In this document: piece after piece, positions 35,446 to 48,370 of the stretch
Numbering within the stretch: position 1 is the stretch's first letter
Layout: the number at the start of each line of letters is the position of its first letter
NCBI GenBank assembly: GCA_050084515.1
Contig: CM114274.1
Span: 35,216,001 to 35,280,000, forward strand
DNA length: 64,000 nt
Direction: 5' to 3'
Origin: Blasia pusilla
Lineage: Eukaryota > Marchantiophyta > Marchantiopsida > Blasiales
Position numbers and translations under genes: made by a program
Notes under the pieces: model-generated
Told to the model about the DNA's origin: nothing
The model's database searches: none
What the model saw: the letters and a program-made list of their open reading frames with translations, nothing else

Positions 35446-38400
35446 GGAAATTGACGGCCTATTCAAGCTGTAGCATCATTTCACTCGTCTCATTTGTACC
35501 ACGACACTTGGAAATTATTTTTACGCTGTAGAGTACTTGTATCACACTCGGTAGTAGGTGAAGCCCATTGTACAGACACTGATTGCCACTAGCAGGCTTG
35601 ACACGCTTTTCCTTCTGTTAACTGGTACTTATCCACAAGCATTAGTCTCGTCAAGTAAACACCGATCCTTCCCATGTACTCAGCGAACACAGGTGCAGAT
35701 GTCAGGTTACAGAAATCCTTGCCTTGTGGTTGTAGATACTTGACACCATGTGTCTAACGATTTCCTAAATATACACCTGGGTTTGAGCTAGTTCTCAGCA
35801 CAGAATTATGAAATCAAAGTCCCAGCTTATATACTGTCCTAAAATTTAGTCACCAATATTCGAGTGGGTCTGTATTCTACTGTGCCGGGTGGAACACGTG
35901 AAGATTGTCTAAAAACTCGATCCTCTTGGCCTTTTTTTTGGAATTCATGAGAATGAGGTGTCCCGATGCCTTGGCGTAAATTGGTTTATGGTTGGTGTCA
36001 GTGATGCCATTTTTCTTTGTCAATGTTGGGTGGTGGGGCACCATCTTTGAATGCGCAGGGATAGGGCATTACTGTCTGTCAATCTTTCCCTGATCAATCA
36101 TGGAAAAATCAAGGGATGAAGTACCTTCTTATTGTAGGGCAGAAGGAATATTCATTTTTTATTGTTCACCTTTGGGTTGGTAGGGACCATCTGTGGACAT
36201 CTGTGTGATTACTTTCTTTGAATAGTTCCTTTCTTCATGGACTGAGAAGTGAAATGATCTCTTCATCATCTCTTGTTCTGAAAGGTAACTGCGGCTCCAG
36301 CATTTCGTTGTGACCCATGATTCCTTCCCAACTGTTTTGAATGCTGCCTTTATAGGTTTCGGTCTTCTTTATGCTGCTCCTCGAAGGAATTTGAATAATT
36401 CCCATGCTTTCGTAAGTCCTGCACACTTGTATTATTGCTCTGACTGTCAAAGGGTTTGTCACTTCATCTTCCTAGTGACTAACGTTGTCCAGATTGTCTG
36501 TGAGTACTTCTAGCTTGTGGCTGTATCTCACTCTGAATGGTGTATTTTATTTGGTAAGAAGTGTTGTCTATGGGATGATTGGCAATTAAGAAGATCAAAA
36601 TCTAGCTTGTGGAATTACCTCCTCAGGTAATCGCGAATGACATTCCTAGATTATGTTGGCATTTCCCATTCACAAGCAGAATGCAGAAGCCAGTCATCAC
36701 AATATACCAGTGGTCGAGCGGTACATCATGATGCCGCCAACAACCCATGTCAGGTGCCCTAAATGAATGATATAATGGGAATTTATATGGCTTCACACCT
36801 GGATTTCAGTTTAGTTGAATATCATAAGTTACTGTATTGTGCTTCAGTCCCAGTCTACTGGAGGATGCGAAATATGTTTGCAGCTTGTAATTTTCAGTCG
36901 GTTCGGGTCTGGTCCCGCCGATCCCCATGCATAGGCCTTAAATGGAAATCAAACCCTTCTTAGGGAAAGTAATATGTTGGGTTTTCATCAGATTATTAAA
37001 TCCTGTTTGTTGTCTGCTTTGTGATCATCTATCTAAGATTGGGTCTGGTATGTCTCAATGCGAGGGTTTGGATAGGAATAGTTCACTGAGATGTTTATTC
37101 CCATCTCAGGTGCTGGACCTCTTCCAGGAGCATGATGAGCTGGATCCACTTCCTTTTGTCGCCAGTACCTTGGTTTTGTTGTTGCGCCCGTTTCTCCAAA
37201 CATGTGGGTAACAAGTTCAAACTGTATGTTGATTCTTGGCCCCCTGGTTGCATGTTTCGACATAGGAAAGTCATGGGAAGCCAATAGGGTTATCCACCTC
37301 TTGTTTTCCATCATTCTTCCAGGATAGCTTCATCTGACTCTGCAAAGTCGATGATTTGAAAGATGAGCTCCAAAATGTGAGTTATTCTTCCAGCATCTCT
37401 TAACCTGAATGTGTGGATGCATCTGTGGGAAGGAAGAGCTCGAAGGATGCATGAGGAGAAACCTACAAATTCTGTAAGAAAGTGGAAGCTCGATGTTGAG
37501 AAGTGAACTTCTGTTCGAAGTGAGGTCGGCCATGAATGTTGAGATGAGTTGCACGCTGAAGCGGTGGTTGTAAAACAAAATCAGAAAGAGTCTGGATCCA
37601 ACGTGCGCGGCATAGCGGTTGGATGTGGAGAAGTGGAGGTGCGTTTGTTTCATGAACGTCCTGCTGCCGAACATGAGAACAAATCTGTGAGACCTCCGTC
37701 CTGTCCAAATGAATTTCAGTTAGAGTCAAATGAAGTGTGGATTAAATGTGCCTGAAAGACCGACTTGAGGTCTTGACGAAAGGATCTATGGAGACCACAA
37801 AACTTGAGATGAGGCTGCAACACACGAGTAAGACAAACCGTCCGATGAGAGTAAATGCAATTTGACTTGTTCCCAAGTCTCTAAGTTTTCCATGTAGTGT
37901 CTATTTACTGGAGTAAATGGTGCTATTGAATCATGTGTAGTTTCTATAATTTATCCAACCCTCCTGGTTCTTCTATTTCTCTTGTCAAGAGTTACTCCGT
38001 CGTCTCTATATTAAGCTATATACCTACGTCTTCAGACTCTAATTTTCGAAAGTATTGGGTGAAGCCTCTTCCCGTTTTGAGTTGGGTTAGCCACATTGCA
38101 CGACTCTTCTTAATCCACATGGCCCCACACTCCTTTGACGTGGCTTGGTGATTGGTAAAACAGAGGCGTTGAAGAAGTGCAGTTTGTGCAAGGTTTGGCA
38201 TTCGGACCTTCATCATAGACATATGAGAAATGGACTATCGAATTTCCCAAGGTCATAAAAATACTTGCAAGTAAATTTGTGGTAAACTCCTTTCCCAAGA
38301 ATAAGTTTGTGCACTCCCTCTTCCTCTCGAAGTGAACGTCCCCTTACCTTCACTTTCAATACCAATCTGGACCACAAAGGTTGTTGGGGTCGAACTAGAC

Positions 38401-38880
38401 GTGGCAAAGTAAATGTACACACACTCTCACAATTATGGCAACTCATTGCACTTGCCTTAAGGACAAGGAGCTAAACAAACAAGGATACCTTTCTTCTTTC
38501 CAAAAGACCAGAACTTCATTTCTAGATCCATTTATGAGTCGTGCATTACACTTGTGGACATCCACTATGTTTTGCACATCCACAAAGTTTGTCGACACGA
38601 TATTAAAGTTTCTCTTAGTGTTCAAAACATAGGTGGCAGCCCAGCATCATACGAATAATCCAACTTCTCAAATTGGTGGCGGATGAAGTAGTTTACTTGT
38701 TCGTGCCCACATAAATCAATCAATCAATAATGCCCACGTGGAAAGATCTAAAGCAACTTTTGAGAAGACTAAAAGTTCATTTTGATGACGATATTTCTTT
38801 GCCTCCACGTCCTTAGCTCCCCATAAAGAGGGTGATTATCCACATTCTAGTAGGGTGCCTCAAGGGTTTTGTTGGAAGGA
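35446..38880. other. 3' flank of the F-box/kelch gene and intergenic DNA
   Basis: The first few hundred bases probably form the 3' UTR. Beyond that, only short open frames without recognisable domains are seen (for example 37549-37755). A tRNA-like box A word (TGGTCGAGCGG) at about 36711 lacks a partner at proper distance. Confidence 0.45.
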
Positions 38881-38964
38881 AAAAAAACTACCAATGGAAT
38901 TCAATCCGGTAGTTATAATAATTGCCTCACAACAAATGAGAGGTGCGGAGTGGGACCCGTTTTG

Positions 38965-39010
38965 GTATAAGTAAGACTAATTAACACCCGTGAAGGACCG
39001 TGCGATGCAA
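38965..39010 (-). mobile_element. Helitron-like 3' terminus
   Basis: On the minus strand the segment ends TCACGGGTGTTAATTAGT, preceded by a GCACGG-type palindrome. It resembles the 3' end at 39750. Its 5' partner is uncertain. Confidence 0.35.
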
Positions 39011-39748
39011 GGTCCACTCCATGGTCCTTAATCCCCGTTAAATCCTAAACCCCTTCCCCGCCCCATACCATGTGATGAGTTCTCCATATAACCACCTCAA
39101 ATCCGCTCCTTAATAATACGATTAACTCTTTTGGGGAAGAAGACACGAAGAATTTGGGGACCTTGGGAAATGTAGTCCCCCAATTTTGGACGCAAGGTTA
39201 CCCCAAATTGTAGACCAAAACCATTAGGGAAAGAAAAGTTCCAAAGCAAAAGAAGAAAATGAAAAGGAAGAATTGACCTCAAGTCCTCCTTCAAGTAGTT
39301 GACACGGCACCCCTTTAGTTTAATCTACCTACGTCCCCTCGTGAGAGCACATGGGAATGTAATAATGAATCAATATCTTCATAACTCCCTACGCTCTCAA
39401 TCCCTAATGGAGCTCCATACCTACTAATTAGTGGCCGGACTTCTGGTCCATAAGTGGGGGAGTACGAATTTACGAAAGTGCCATTGTGAATTTGTGGGCG
39501 CGACTTTTGGGATGGGAATGCGTTTACTTATCATTCTCTTATGAAAGTTTAATGGTTTTATCAAAATTATTAGATTATGTAATTAAATGTGTTTCGAGGA
39601 GTTCATGGTGTATAAGGAGTCCAATAGGTGTGGTAATTTCGAGTTTTTGTAGTTTATCCCAAGTTCAAATCGCATGTTTGAGGAGGTATCTTATTGGACT
39701 TACACGGTATGGGTCCTCTTTCTTTGGAGTTAAAAAAATAAATATAAA

Positions 39749-39940
39749 CTAGTTAGTGCCCGTGACCGGACCAGCCCCCGTCCCGGGCATATACGTCCCA
39801 CTTTCGCTCGCACTGTGCTTATACGCTCTGCCGTGTGTTTATACTAAACACGCCTAATGCAATAGAGTTTTTAGAGACACTGTCATGTTATGCATGTGTC
39901 GCCATGTCAAAACCGCTCCTCACATTATAGTATAGATTAG
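39749..39940 (-). mobile_element. Small Helitron-like element, about 190 bp
   Basis: On the minus strand it starts A|TCTATACTATAATGTGAGG near 39939 and ends GGGCACTAACTAG|T near 39750. A GC-rich hairpin-capable stretch (GCCCGGGACGG ... CGGTCACGGGC) stands just before the CTAG end. All three Helitron marks are therefore present. It is nested inside or beside another Helitron-like end at 40118. Confidence 0.55.
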
Positions 39941-40081
39941 ACTGTTGCTTGTGTTATGAACAGATGACGTTGAAGTTTTGAAAAAATAAATTTTGTTCCT
40001 TTTTTTTCTCCTTCTCATTTGATTTTCATTTAATTCTCTTGTGTTTACCCAAAAAATCCTTAAGAGGAAGAGGAAGAGGGA

Positions 40082-40119
40082 TTCTCTAACCCCATCCTCC
40101 GTTAATAGCATAGATTGAA
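40082..40119 (-). mobile_element. Helitron-like 5' terminus
   Basis: On the minus strand A|TCTATGCTATTAACGGAGG continues GATGGGGTTAGAGAATCCC. This nearly repeats the terminus at 4254-4288. The 190-bp element at 39749-39940 may be inserted in it. Confidence 0.45.
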
Positions 40120-40360
40120 AAAAAAGAGGATTTAGAATTCCCATGTGGCATTGAACTAGGATGGCTGATGTGCCCCTAGAAAATTCTTACGGAGGTGGTG
40201 GGAAAATAAATATGGGACTTCTTAAAATATACCATACGGCAACAACGAATACCTCTTAACTAGACTTCATGGGGAGTACTCAACAACATATGTGACACAT
40301 CTGATTTTCCCTTTGATTTTCCTATGCATTTTCCTACATTGCTTTTCATCCTTGTAACAT

Positions 40361-40494
40361 TAGTGAGGTGCCTGTGCATGTGAGGTCCTAGGTATTTTTT
40401 CTCCACTCTAAAATGGGACACCCATGTAAAATATATATGTTTTAATTTTTTAATCGAGGGTGAACATCACAAAACTCAATCCTCCCATTAGTAT
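40361..40494 (-). mobile_element. Possible tiny Helitron-like element
   Basis: On the minus strand it starts A|TCTATATACTAATGGGAGG near 40493 and ends GGCACCTCACTAA|T near 40363. The shape fits, but the 3' hairpin is weak. Confidence 0.3.
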
Positions 40495-40499
40495 ATAGA

Positions 40500-42180
40500 T
40501 ATAAACTTCTAGGATTTATCTAACCATATGAATTGCAAGACACATACATACAATGATTGGGAGCATACCGATACATTTCATAGTATTTACACATGAAACA
40601 TTCGGCTTGCAGAGATACAGATTTCTAATTAAGAAGTAACTTCACACTTTATAAAAAGGTTAAATACTAATCCTTCATCATCAACATACCATGATCTTTT
40701 GCTACAAGATATCAAGCAATGCCCACTTCTTTCTAAGATAATCTAGATGTTCAAAAGGTTTCTTAGCAAGGCTAAAATTGTGTGTGAAAGGCTCAGGATG
40801 ACGCTCTCCACAAACATGAGCTAGAGTATATCCCACTTGGATCTCCCTCCAATATGACATGTGTGAGTTAAATCTAAAAAATTAGGTCACAAAGGACCTA
40901 AAGTACATAGTACTACACTATTATAACTCCATCACCGACAAGTGGTCTTATAACAATATGACCAAAACGCGTACACAAAAATCTTTGCGTGCCCAACAAC
41001 CACAAAGACTAGTGGCTCTACAAAAGAAAACTCCATACAACGAGTATGACTAGTAAGCAAAGAAGGGTAATCTCCATTTGGAGATAATCACCCTTGAAGA
41101 GCTCATCACATGATTCATGATGGACTAAAATGGAAACACACAAGCTATCTATAATGGTCTTGATGCATTTCTTACCATCTTCCAATAAGCCATAATCCTC
41201 TACACAATACTGTGGAATATTTTGTCTCCCAATTTTTTTTGAGTTCGATCGCAAATTTTAAGTTTTTTGGCCATGAAGAAGTGCTATGATCGTATTGTGG
41301 TACTAGTAGAAAAGCTACGTTGAAAGTTTTAGAGCTCGCCATTAAAGGTCAACACCGATAAGTTACATATTTTCATAATGTTACAATAATTGGTGGCACC
41401 TTTAAGTAGCAATAAGAGCCCCATTTACACAATTCATATACGTCACTTTTAAACTAAAAATCTTGTCTCAACGTCTACACCCAAATTTTAGTTACCGTTG
41501 GCTTGCCTATGCAATGCACACTTACTAAAAATCCCAACCTCCATTTATGCGCTTCTTCTTCATCTCCTAATTCAAGTTAATTGACTCCTTTTCTTTTCCC
41601 CTTCTCACCTCTTTAATAAGAAAAAAACCCCACCGCTTCCATTTTATTTTAAGAAAATAAAATCATCCAAATTCCATCCTTTATCCCCTCTGAACCATCA
41701 AATGATTGTGAATCATTATACACCTAAGAAGTTTATTATTATTTTTCTTACATTTACAGATGCATTTTCCCATACTACTAATAGAGATGAATTAATATTG
41801 AAAAATACCAATCTCTCTTCATGTCCCCCCTCATTTTAAACTCTAACATGAATCCCCCTCATTCTTCATGTTGCAAACCTCTTACTCCCACCTCATTTTT
41901 TTGGGTTATTTTGGTAGGCAAAACCTCCTTTTATATAAAAGGAATTATTAAAAAATTCATGAACCCTCCCATTTCTTTATTTGTCCCGCCAACCCCTATC
42001 CCATGATTTGGAAAGAAGAAGATTTTCTTTTTCTATTCCCCCCCTCTTGTAACCGGTTAATCCCCTTTTATGTCACAATAATAATGCCCTCCTCAATAGA
42101 AACCACGAAAAACCATGAGATTTTTTAACTAGTGATGATGTTTTAAATATTTCAAAACTTTATGACAAAAAGGGATATAA
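40500..42180. other. AT-rich intergenic DNA, no gene seen
   Basis: Short low-complexity open frames only. Confidence 0.5.
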
Positions 42181-42479
42181 TTAGATGGCGTTCACTCAAA
42201 TACAGATGGACACAAGACCAGTTTTGCCACAATATTTGGGAGTTCTTCGATGTCTTGAGATCCCATGTTTGACGCTCAAGATATGCTTCAGAAGGTGCTT
42301 TGGAAGTGGGGCACCACATAAACTTTGCTTCTCTTTCCAGAAGATTAAAAAAATGATTGCAAATAAATGCAAGATCTCTAAGATCCCAAGCGAAAATGAC
42401 AAAGAGTCAAACGGTGATAGTTGCTGGAAAACCGGTTCCTTCTCCAAACATCAAACTTTGACGCCCACTAACTACATGA

Positions 42480-42840
42480 TGGCAAAACTTGGAAGGATGC
42501 AATTGGAGATATACGGAAAATACTATTTAATATATATAAATATACATTTATAAAAAGAAACTTTGAAAAGCCAAACTCGAAAGAACGCAATGGGAGAGAT
42601 ATGGGATGGGCTATTATTGTTTTCTTTATTTAAGGGACCAAAACTTGGAAGGATGTTATTGGAGTACTCCGGGAGGAGATAATTAAGTTTACGCAAGTAC
42701 GAAAGTTTCGTAGAAGCCAAAATCGGAAGAACGCCATTATGATTCGACAATACGAGAAAGTGATTTATTTATTTTTAATTTACTCACCAAAGGGAGTGTA
42801 GAAATCCGGCTTGAAAAGATGCTATTATGAATGAAGATGG
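42480..42840. repeat. Degenerate tandem repeat, about 70-87 bp period, five units
   Basis: A motif like CCAAAACTTGGAAGGATGCA, followed by ATTGGAG-type bases, recurs near 42484, 42570, 42640, 42716 and 42803 with variants. Spacing ranges from 70 to 87 bp. The open frames across it have no recognisable product. Confidence 0.5.
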
Positions 42841-42849
42841 TGGAAAGCA

Positions 42850-43900
42850 CAATAATTATTTAGGGTAAGGACAAAACATTGCATGGCCACATTGAGATCA
42901 TGCCGTCTTAAAGTGCACGATCCTATACAAAGTTGGACCCTAAACCTTCCATTTTTGGGAATGGTTTATGCCACCTCTTGCTCTTGGGTCAATTATAACA
43001 CACTCATTTGTGGGTGGAAATGGTCCAAATAAAAATGGCTTGCAAAGTTCTATACATGGATAGCATCGATGGTGGGAAGTGAAGGCAATGAGCTACTTCA
43101 CAAGAGGGAAGATAGAGGTGGGTGCTCAAAATGCCCAAGTTTAGTAATGAGGGTTCGTTTCTTCTACTCAAGTGATTGTTGGAGACCATTGGTCAAAGAA
43201 TTACCACACAAGCCATCCACTTGTGTTTTTTCATCCATTTTCTCGAGAAAGTTATTTATTTTTCGTTTAGGGTATTGTGTGATGTGTTGCTTGGTGTCCA
43301 CGGTGGGACTCCTTTTTTATATGAAAAAACATGAATCGTGTGTAGACATACATACCCCCACCTATCTACTCCTCACGTGAAATCATGAAGTATGTAAGCA
43401 TTCCACTCCTTATACTCCATTTCATTTCACCAATGTTTGTGTATTGATTTCTATTAATCATAAGGTAATAATCTAATTTTGGAATGACATTTAGTTTCCA
43501 TATTTAATTGAAGAAAAATGCATGTTCTTATTGTGCGCCTTCCCACTAGAGTGTGAATTGCGTATAGAATACAAGTGACGATACATTGCTTTAGGAAACA
43601 TATAATGGGTAGGGTATCCATATGGCCTGAATGCATACTATCACTTCCAATTTCGGTGAATTGTGCTTATGAGAGTGACCACAATTAGGGATGTGGAATA
43701 GATATGGTTGAGTGTCTTGTTGTTTGTTCGAACATTTTGTACAAAGATACAACTAGAGGATTTACACTTGTGTCTAAGTAATGTTTAGTAGCTAATATCA
43801 CCAAATGGTTACCTTCTTATTTTTATCCTTTCCTTCATGTGTATCACATGATAGTTGGTCCATAGGTAGAGTTCTACCCTAGCGATAATTTAGGGAATGG
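42850..43900. other. Intergenic DNA, no gene seen
   Basis: Nothing beyond short open frames without domains. Confidence 0.45.
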
Positions 43901-43949
43901 GGTTTTTCACACATAACTTCATCATGAGTGGTTATATGAGGTTTGCCAC

Positions 43950-44240
43950 AACTCTATTGCGTTAGCATTGACATTCCTCACCATCCTTGTATTGTTCTAT
44001 TTGGGTCTACTGACATGTTAACCGAGTCCATGATCACTTGTGTGTGCAACTTACCTTTTTTGGGTATAAAAGGTGGGGAGATGATTCTCATTAGTCTTCT
44101 TTATCATGTTGAGCTTGTGGAGCACTATTTCTTTTATGGTTTGGTTGGAGTTTAAATGTTAGAGTTGGATTCCCTCATGGCAAAGGGGGGATGTGGCTTG
44201 ATAATGATATGTAGATTCGAGAATGGGGTTGACCATGTGT
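43950..44240 (+). repeat. Degenerate DG-type LTR remnant
   Basis: Shares diverged blocks with the DG LTRs read in sense direction and with remnants at 59200-59470 and 59600-59915. Examples are GAGTCCATGATC, GGGTATAAAAGGTGGGGA (a TATA-box position) and GGCTTGATAATGATATGTAGATT. It could be the 5' LTR of DG5, about 2 kb upstream of the DG5 leader. Confidence 0.4.
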
Positions 44241-44413
44241 GCCTTTTTTACTTCGCTTTTACTTGAAAAAGATAGAGAGGGGCATGGGGAATTTTTTTTG
44301 GCACATCAAAGTGGAGTCACCTCTTTGGAGAGTCCAATATTGTAGGCGCTTTGATAGGTTTTTGGGTTTTCTTATTTGGAAGGTCATATACCCTAAACTT
44401 CAAAACCCTACCG

Positions 44414-44742
44414 CAAGGTTGCATGTGGACAAAGTCCGTGTCGGTGGACATGTCCATATCCGTGGACTTATGTCCGTCCTATGGAAGGACTTGTCTGTTT
44501 GGGCCCCACCTCTCCCTTCTTTCTCATTCCCCTTACTTGCCTTCGTGTTCCATACTCTCCCATTTCTTCCTCCCTCCATCTCCACTCCCTCCTCCTCATT
44601 GCTCCTCTCATCCTTGCTTTGCCTTCCATCATGGACTAAAAGTGTGGGTCCCACCTCTTGGAACCCATGTCCGTGGACATATCCAGACTTTTCCGTCCAT
44701 GTCCGTCCTAAGGAAGGACTTGTCCATTTTTGTGCAACCATG
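44414..44742. mobile_element. hAT-like MITE copy 3
   Basis: A 329-bp element starting CAAGGTTGCATGTGG and ending GTGCAACCATG, in inverted orientation to the copy at 2791. Flanks are CCCTACCG (44406-44413) and CCCTACGG (44743-44750), matching at 7 of 8 positions. The long open frames here (such as 44351-45085) come from its biased composition and are not genes. Confidence 0.8.
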
Positions 44743-44749
44743 CCCTACG

Positions 44750-45470
44750 GGCGTGTCGTGGGCCAATGCACGCTTAGGACGGGTCGATGCAGGTCGATTC
44801 CTTCCCCCCTCCCATAATCTAAGCCCGCATCCATTCCCGCGTCCCAAGCCTACCCCGGCCACTAGGGTATCGGAAAAATTTGGGTGGGGGACCTGTTGGG
44901 CATGTTTGTCCTCTGGACGAACATGGCCGTTTTCGTGGAACCTTGCCCGCATGACCTTGGGCACACAGCTATATCCTCTAACCTATCCATATCATGTGCG
45001 TGCACCAACCATACTTGGTCAAGTTATTCGTAGTCCAATTTTTTTTTTATGGTTGCCTCATAGCTACGTCACCATCTATGATTAAACCTCCTCCACCCTC
45101 GCACACAACAACCTACTTGAGTCTATACCGTTGGTGACAAAAGCGTATGTCTAACTGCCTAAAGATGTTAAGTTAGTATGTCACCAGCGAAGACCTACAT
45201 AAAATGGCCAACGCGGGCTTGGGCTAGCCCTATGGGCCTTATGCAGGCATGGACGCGGACCTTGTGTAGGTTTGGTCGTGGGCCAATGCAAGCTTAGGGT
45301 GGGCCGATGATGGCTACAAAACGGACAATGGGTCCCTAAACTCAGTGGGGGTTGGCTCAGCCCGAATCTACGTTATGGTCAAGGTGGGCTCAAAGTGGTG
45401 CGGGTACCTAGGCCCGCACGGACATGTCTATGGACAAAAACTTTGTCCATGTGCAACCTTGTGTGCGGAC
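44750..45470. repeat. GC-richer repeat remnants, including MITE end fragments
   Basis: A block TCGTGGGCCAATGCACGCTTAGG near 44755 recurs with slight change near 45270. Pieces resembling the MITE ends occur at 44895-44948 and 45418-45466. No gene is seen. Confidence 0.4.
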
Positions 45471-46224
45471 CATGTTGTGAGTAGAGTTGTGTAGGGGATG
45501 TGGGGACATAGGTAATTACCAAATAAGGGTAGGCTACGTAATCAAGCAAAGCAACTACGTAGTTGGGGCACATGGTAGGGGAAATAAACATGGTATATGC
45601 AATCTACCATGGTGGTAGTTCCAACTACATAAACTCCATTGTAGTAGCAGACTCTCAAAATTTTACACTTCTGGTTGTGAGTTGCTCCGAGATGCACCAA
45701 TCCATTGAAAGTTGTTGAGTGAGTGTGGGCTTGCTACTACACTGCAAACCTGTGTCGAGATAAGTGATTTGAACAAATGTACGAGCTGGGACAGAGTGCT
45801 AGAGATGCTGATACATGCATTTATGTCAACAATTAGTCCGCACATGCAAATGGGAATTTTGACTAGTTTTTTTAGGAAGTTTTCGTGTTGCAAAATTTGT
45901 ATCACTTTACACCGATTAGTTATTGTTGACCATGTATGTAGAGGAGTAATGGTGTACATGTTTCAATTACCCATTCAAGTCCTATTGAAGCACTCATTCC
46001 TACACTTGTCTCTTATCATTAAGGCTATTGGGTATGAGGAAAAGCTTATGGTACATAGGTATATTCATGATGTGAAGTGTAGAATCCTTTTGTATGAAGC
46101 GTGGTTATATGTGGGTATAGGGCAGATTTGCAAGTGTGGATCTTGTATATGACCCAACGCAATGGTTATCTTAGGTGAGCGAATATGGGGGGCCTAGGAT
46201 AACCATGAGTATTGTAGTTTGTGA

Positions 46225-47607
46225 GGTAGGGTTATGTACCATCACGGGATTCTCATTAGTGTTAATGAGCTAGTGAGGAATGTGGGAAGCTTAGGGTGAG
46301 TCTGAGTACTTGAGCATGATGTACTTCCACAATTTGGAAGAATGGGGTACTTTTAGAAGTTGTGGAGGAGTTACAAATATCAAAAGAGAGAGTTGGTGTG
46401 GATAGATAGTAGGGTGTGTATCATGAGCCCATAAGGCAATGACACGTATAGACATACTTTGGCCAACACTAGCGAGGTTTTGTTTGTTAGACATTTGATC
46501 GACTCTATACACAAAGAGGTTGCAAACAACAAGGTGGAGGGTCGAGAGCATCTCAGCATGTTCATGAAGCATCCAAGTACCACCACTATTGTCATAGTTT
46601 GACCACTATCATAGGTAAGAGCACACACATGACATATGTTTCAACCTTCTTAAGCTATGTTGCAAGATGTGCCAAGAGGGAGGTTGAGAGCCTATGGGAA
46701 ATAGATCGAGTTGGTGGAGATCAAGGAGGTTTTGGTCATGGTGGTAGAGCTTCACCACTCGTAGAGGGAAAGGATGATGTGCACCTACTGCAATGCTGCT
46801 CACCCAGGTAGAAGTGTAAAAGTGGAGAATTATTGCCATAAAATCGAAGATGATGAAGCCAATAATGGATATAGAACTGAGGGCATCCATCTCAACTGTA
46901 GTCTCCATATTGTATCAAGCTAAAAGGACGGATTTTACTAGTCTAGGTGGGGTTAAGTCAGATCCACATAAGGGGACCGACATGCGACATGCATAGGCTG
47001 CCTAGTCTTTTATGTTGTTAGAGGAACTTCACACACCATTGATCATGCTTACAGAAGCAAGTAGATGAGTTTTTGTACATGCTAGTGATATAGATACTTT
47101 GACATCATGAGGAGGTTGATGGATAACTCCTATGCCATTGTTGTCAAAGCCAATGTGGAGTATGTTATTGGGAATGGCCACAATGGTGTGTGAGACTCTA
47201 TATTTTTTGCCATGGAGTTGGAGATGATGGGATTTGGACCACTTGAGGTATTTTGGCTAGTCGCCATGCTTTGTGTGCAAGGAGAGGTTATTGCCTCTTG
47301 TGTAGAGGTAGTTTGTGAGGCAGAAGTGGATTCGCTCTTGGAGCACATGCTTAAGATGTCCCCAATTGAATTATGCCAGGATGCAATCGCTAGGTTGGTA
47401 AATATGCCAACTAGACCCACAATGGAGCTGGACATGGTAGCACCACGTATGGTATTTTTGGATAATTATAGTGGGATGTTTATTTTGTTTGGTTCGACAA
47501 CTATAATTTACCATTAGCATCACGTCCTAATTGAGTCAAGAGCTCCATCCTTGATGTTAGGAAATTAAGGCCGCGTGTTTGGTGTTGGGATTATGGAGAG
47601 AAGACAC
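46225..47607 (+). mobile_element. Gypsy element DG5, left part (leader, gag and protease remnants)
   Basis: Plus-strand remnant of the DG family. The leader near 46227-46320 (ATCACGGGATT...GTTAATGAGCTAGTGAGGA) matches the DG3 leader, read in sense, next to the gag start. Gag is shortened; knuckle-like CTYCNAAH is near 46775. From about 47100 the family linker before the protease is clear (AMELEMMGFGPLEVFWLVAML). The protease box reads LIESRAPSLMLGN near 47525-47565, where DG2 and DG3 have LLDSG, so the catalytic Asp is lost. The coding similarity stops exactly where the DG3 LTR begins (47608) and resumes at 57837. Confidence 0.7.
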
Positions 47608-48231
47608 TGTTGTGCGCATACATATCGCTGTACAACATACATCGCTGGTCACATCCACACCACACAACACCACACCGATCTTCTCCACACACGGGTAGAT
47701 CCACACATATATAGAAATCAACTCATACATATACATGGAATTCACACAACAAAAATAAAGAGTAGTAAAAATGGCACACCCGGCCTAAAAATCCACTCCT
47801 CAATCTACATCGACATATCGATCCTCGTCAACCCTACGCTAGCAAGGAATCTGGACGCTAGCACCCTAGTCCTATCTCACACATATACAATAGAGGTGCT
47901 CCAACGGCCCAACATTAGAAAGATGGCTTGGGAAAGCCATCTTCCTCCCTTATATAGGGTTGGGAAGAGCCAAAAGGATCTTCCCCTAAAAATAGCTATC
48001 CTCCTGGTAACCTACGTGCACAGGTTATTAAGGGTGGATGACCTGCTCAACAAGTCACCCAGCTGTGAAAGACTTCAACAGGAAAGTTGTCAGAAACGAC
48101 GTTCCTAACATAACGGATCTATCCTCAACCTCATCCAACACCGCAAGACAACGTTACACTCAAGATAGTCTACTGGCTCCTATGCCCTATCCACGATAAA
48201 TCTCCGCCTATCGGCTACTCAGATGTGACCA
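47608..48231 (-). repeat. 3' LTR of DG3, 624 bp
   Basis: Plus-strand ends are TGTTGTGCGC and GTGACCA (TG...CA). The minus strand carries a TATA box (CTATATAAGGG near 47965-47953) in a position suited for the U3/R boundary. It matches 56322-57836 outside the nested solo LTR. No clear target duplication was found against the right end. Confidence 0.75.
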
Positions 48232-48232
48232 T

Positions 48233-48370
48233 TGTCATTCGCATACACATCGCTAAATAACATACATTGCTGGTCACATCCACACCACACAACAACAATC
48301 TTCCCCACACAAAGGTAGATCCACACATGTACATAAATCAACTCATACATATACATAGAGATCACACAAC
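48233..48370 (-). repeat. Extra copy of the LTR terminal block between PPT and 3' LTR
   Basis: 138 bp starting TGTCATTCGCATACACATCG repeat the first part of the adjacent LTR (47608-47742) and match 17370-17507 in DG2. In both elements this block touches the polypurine tract, so the LTR limits of the family are not yet settled. Confidence 0.6.

Noticed and set aside
36705-36912. tRNA-like box A (TGGTCGAGCGG) with a GGTTCGGG word downstream
   Set aside because: The words are about 190 bp apart and no cloverleaf or 3' tail can be formed; likely chance.
37549-37755. 68-codon plus-strand frame after the F-box/kelch gene
   Set aside because: Short, no domain, no splice partners found.
44351-45085. 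Open frames of 192 and 244 codons on the plus strand
   Set aside because: They overlap each other and run through the MITE; the stop-free reading follows from its biased composition.
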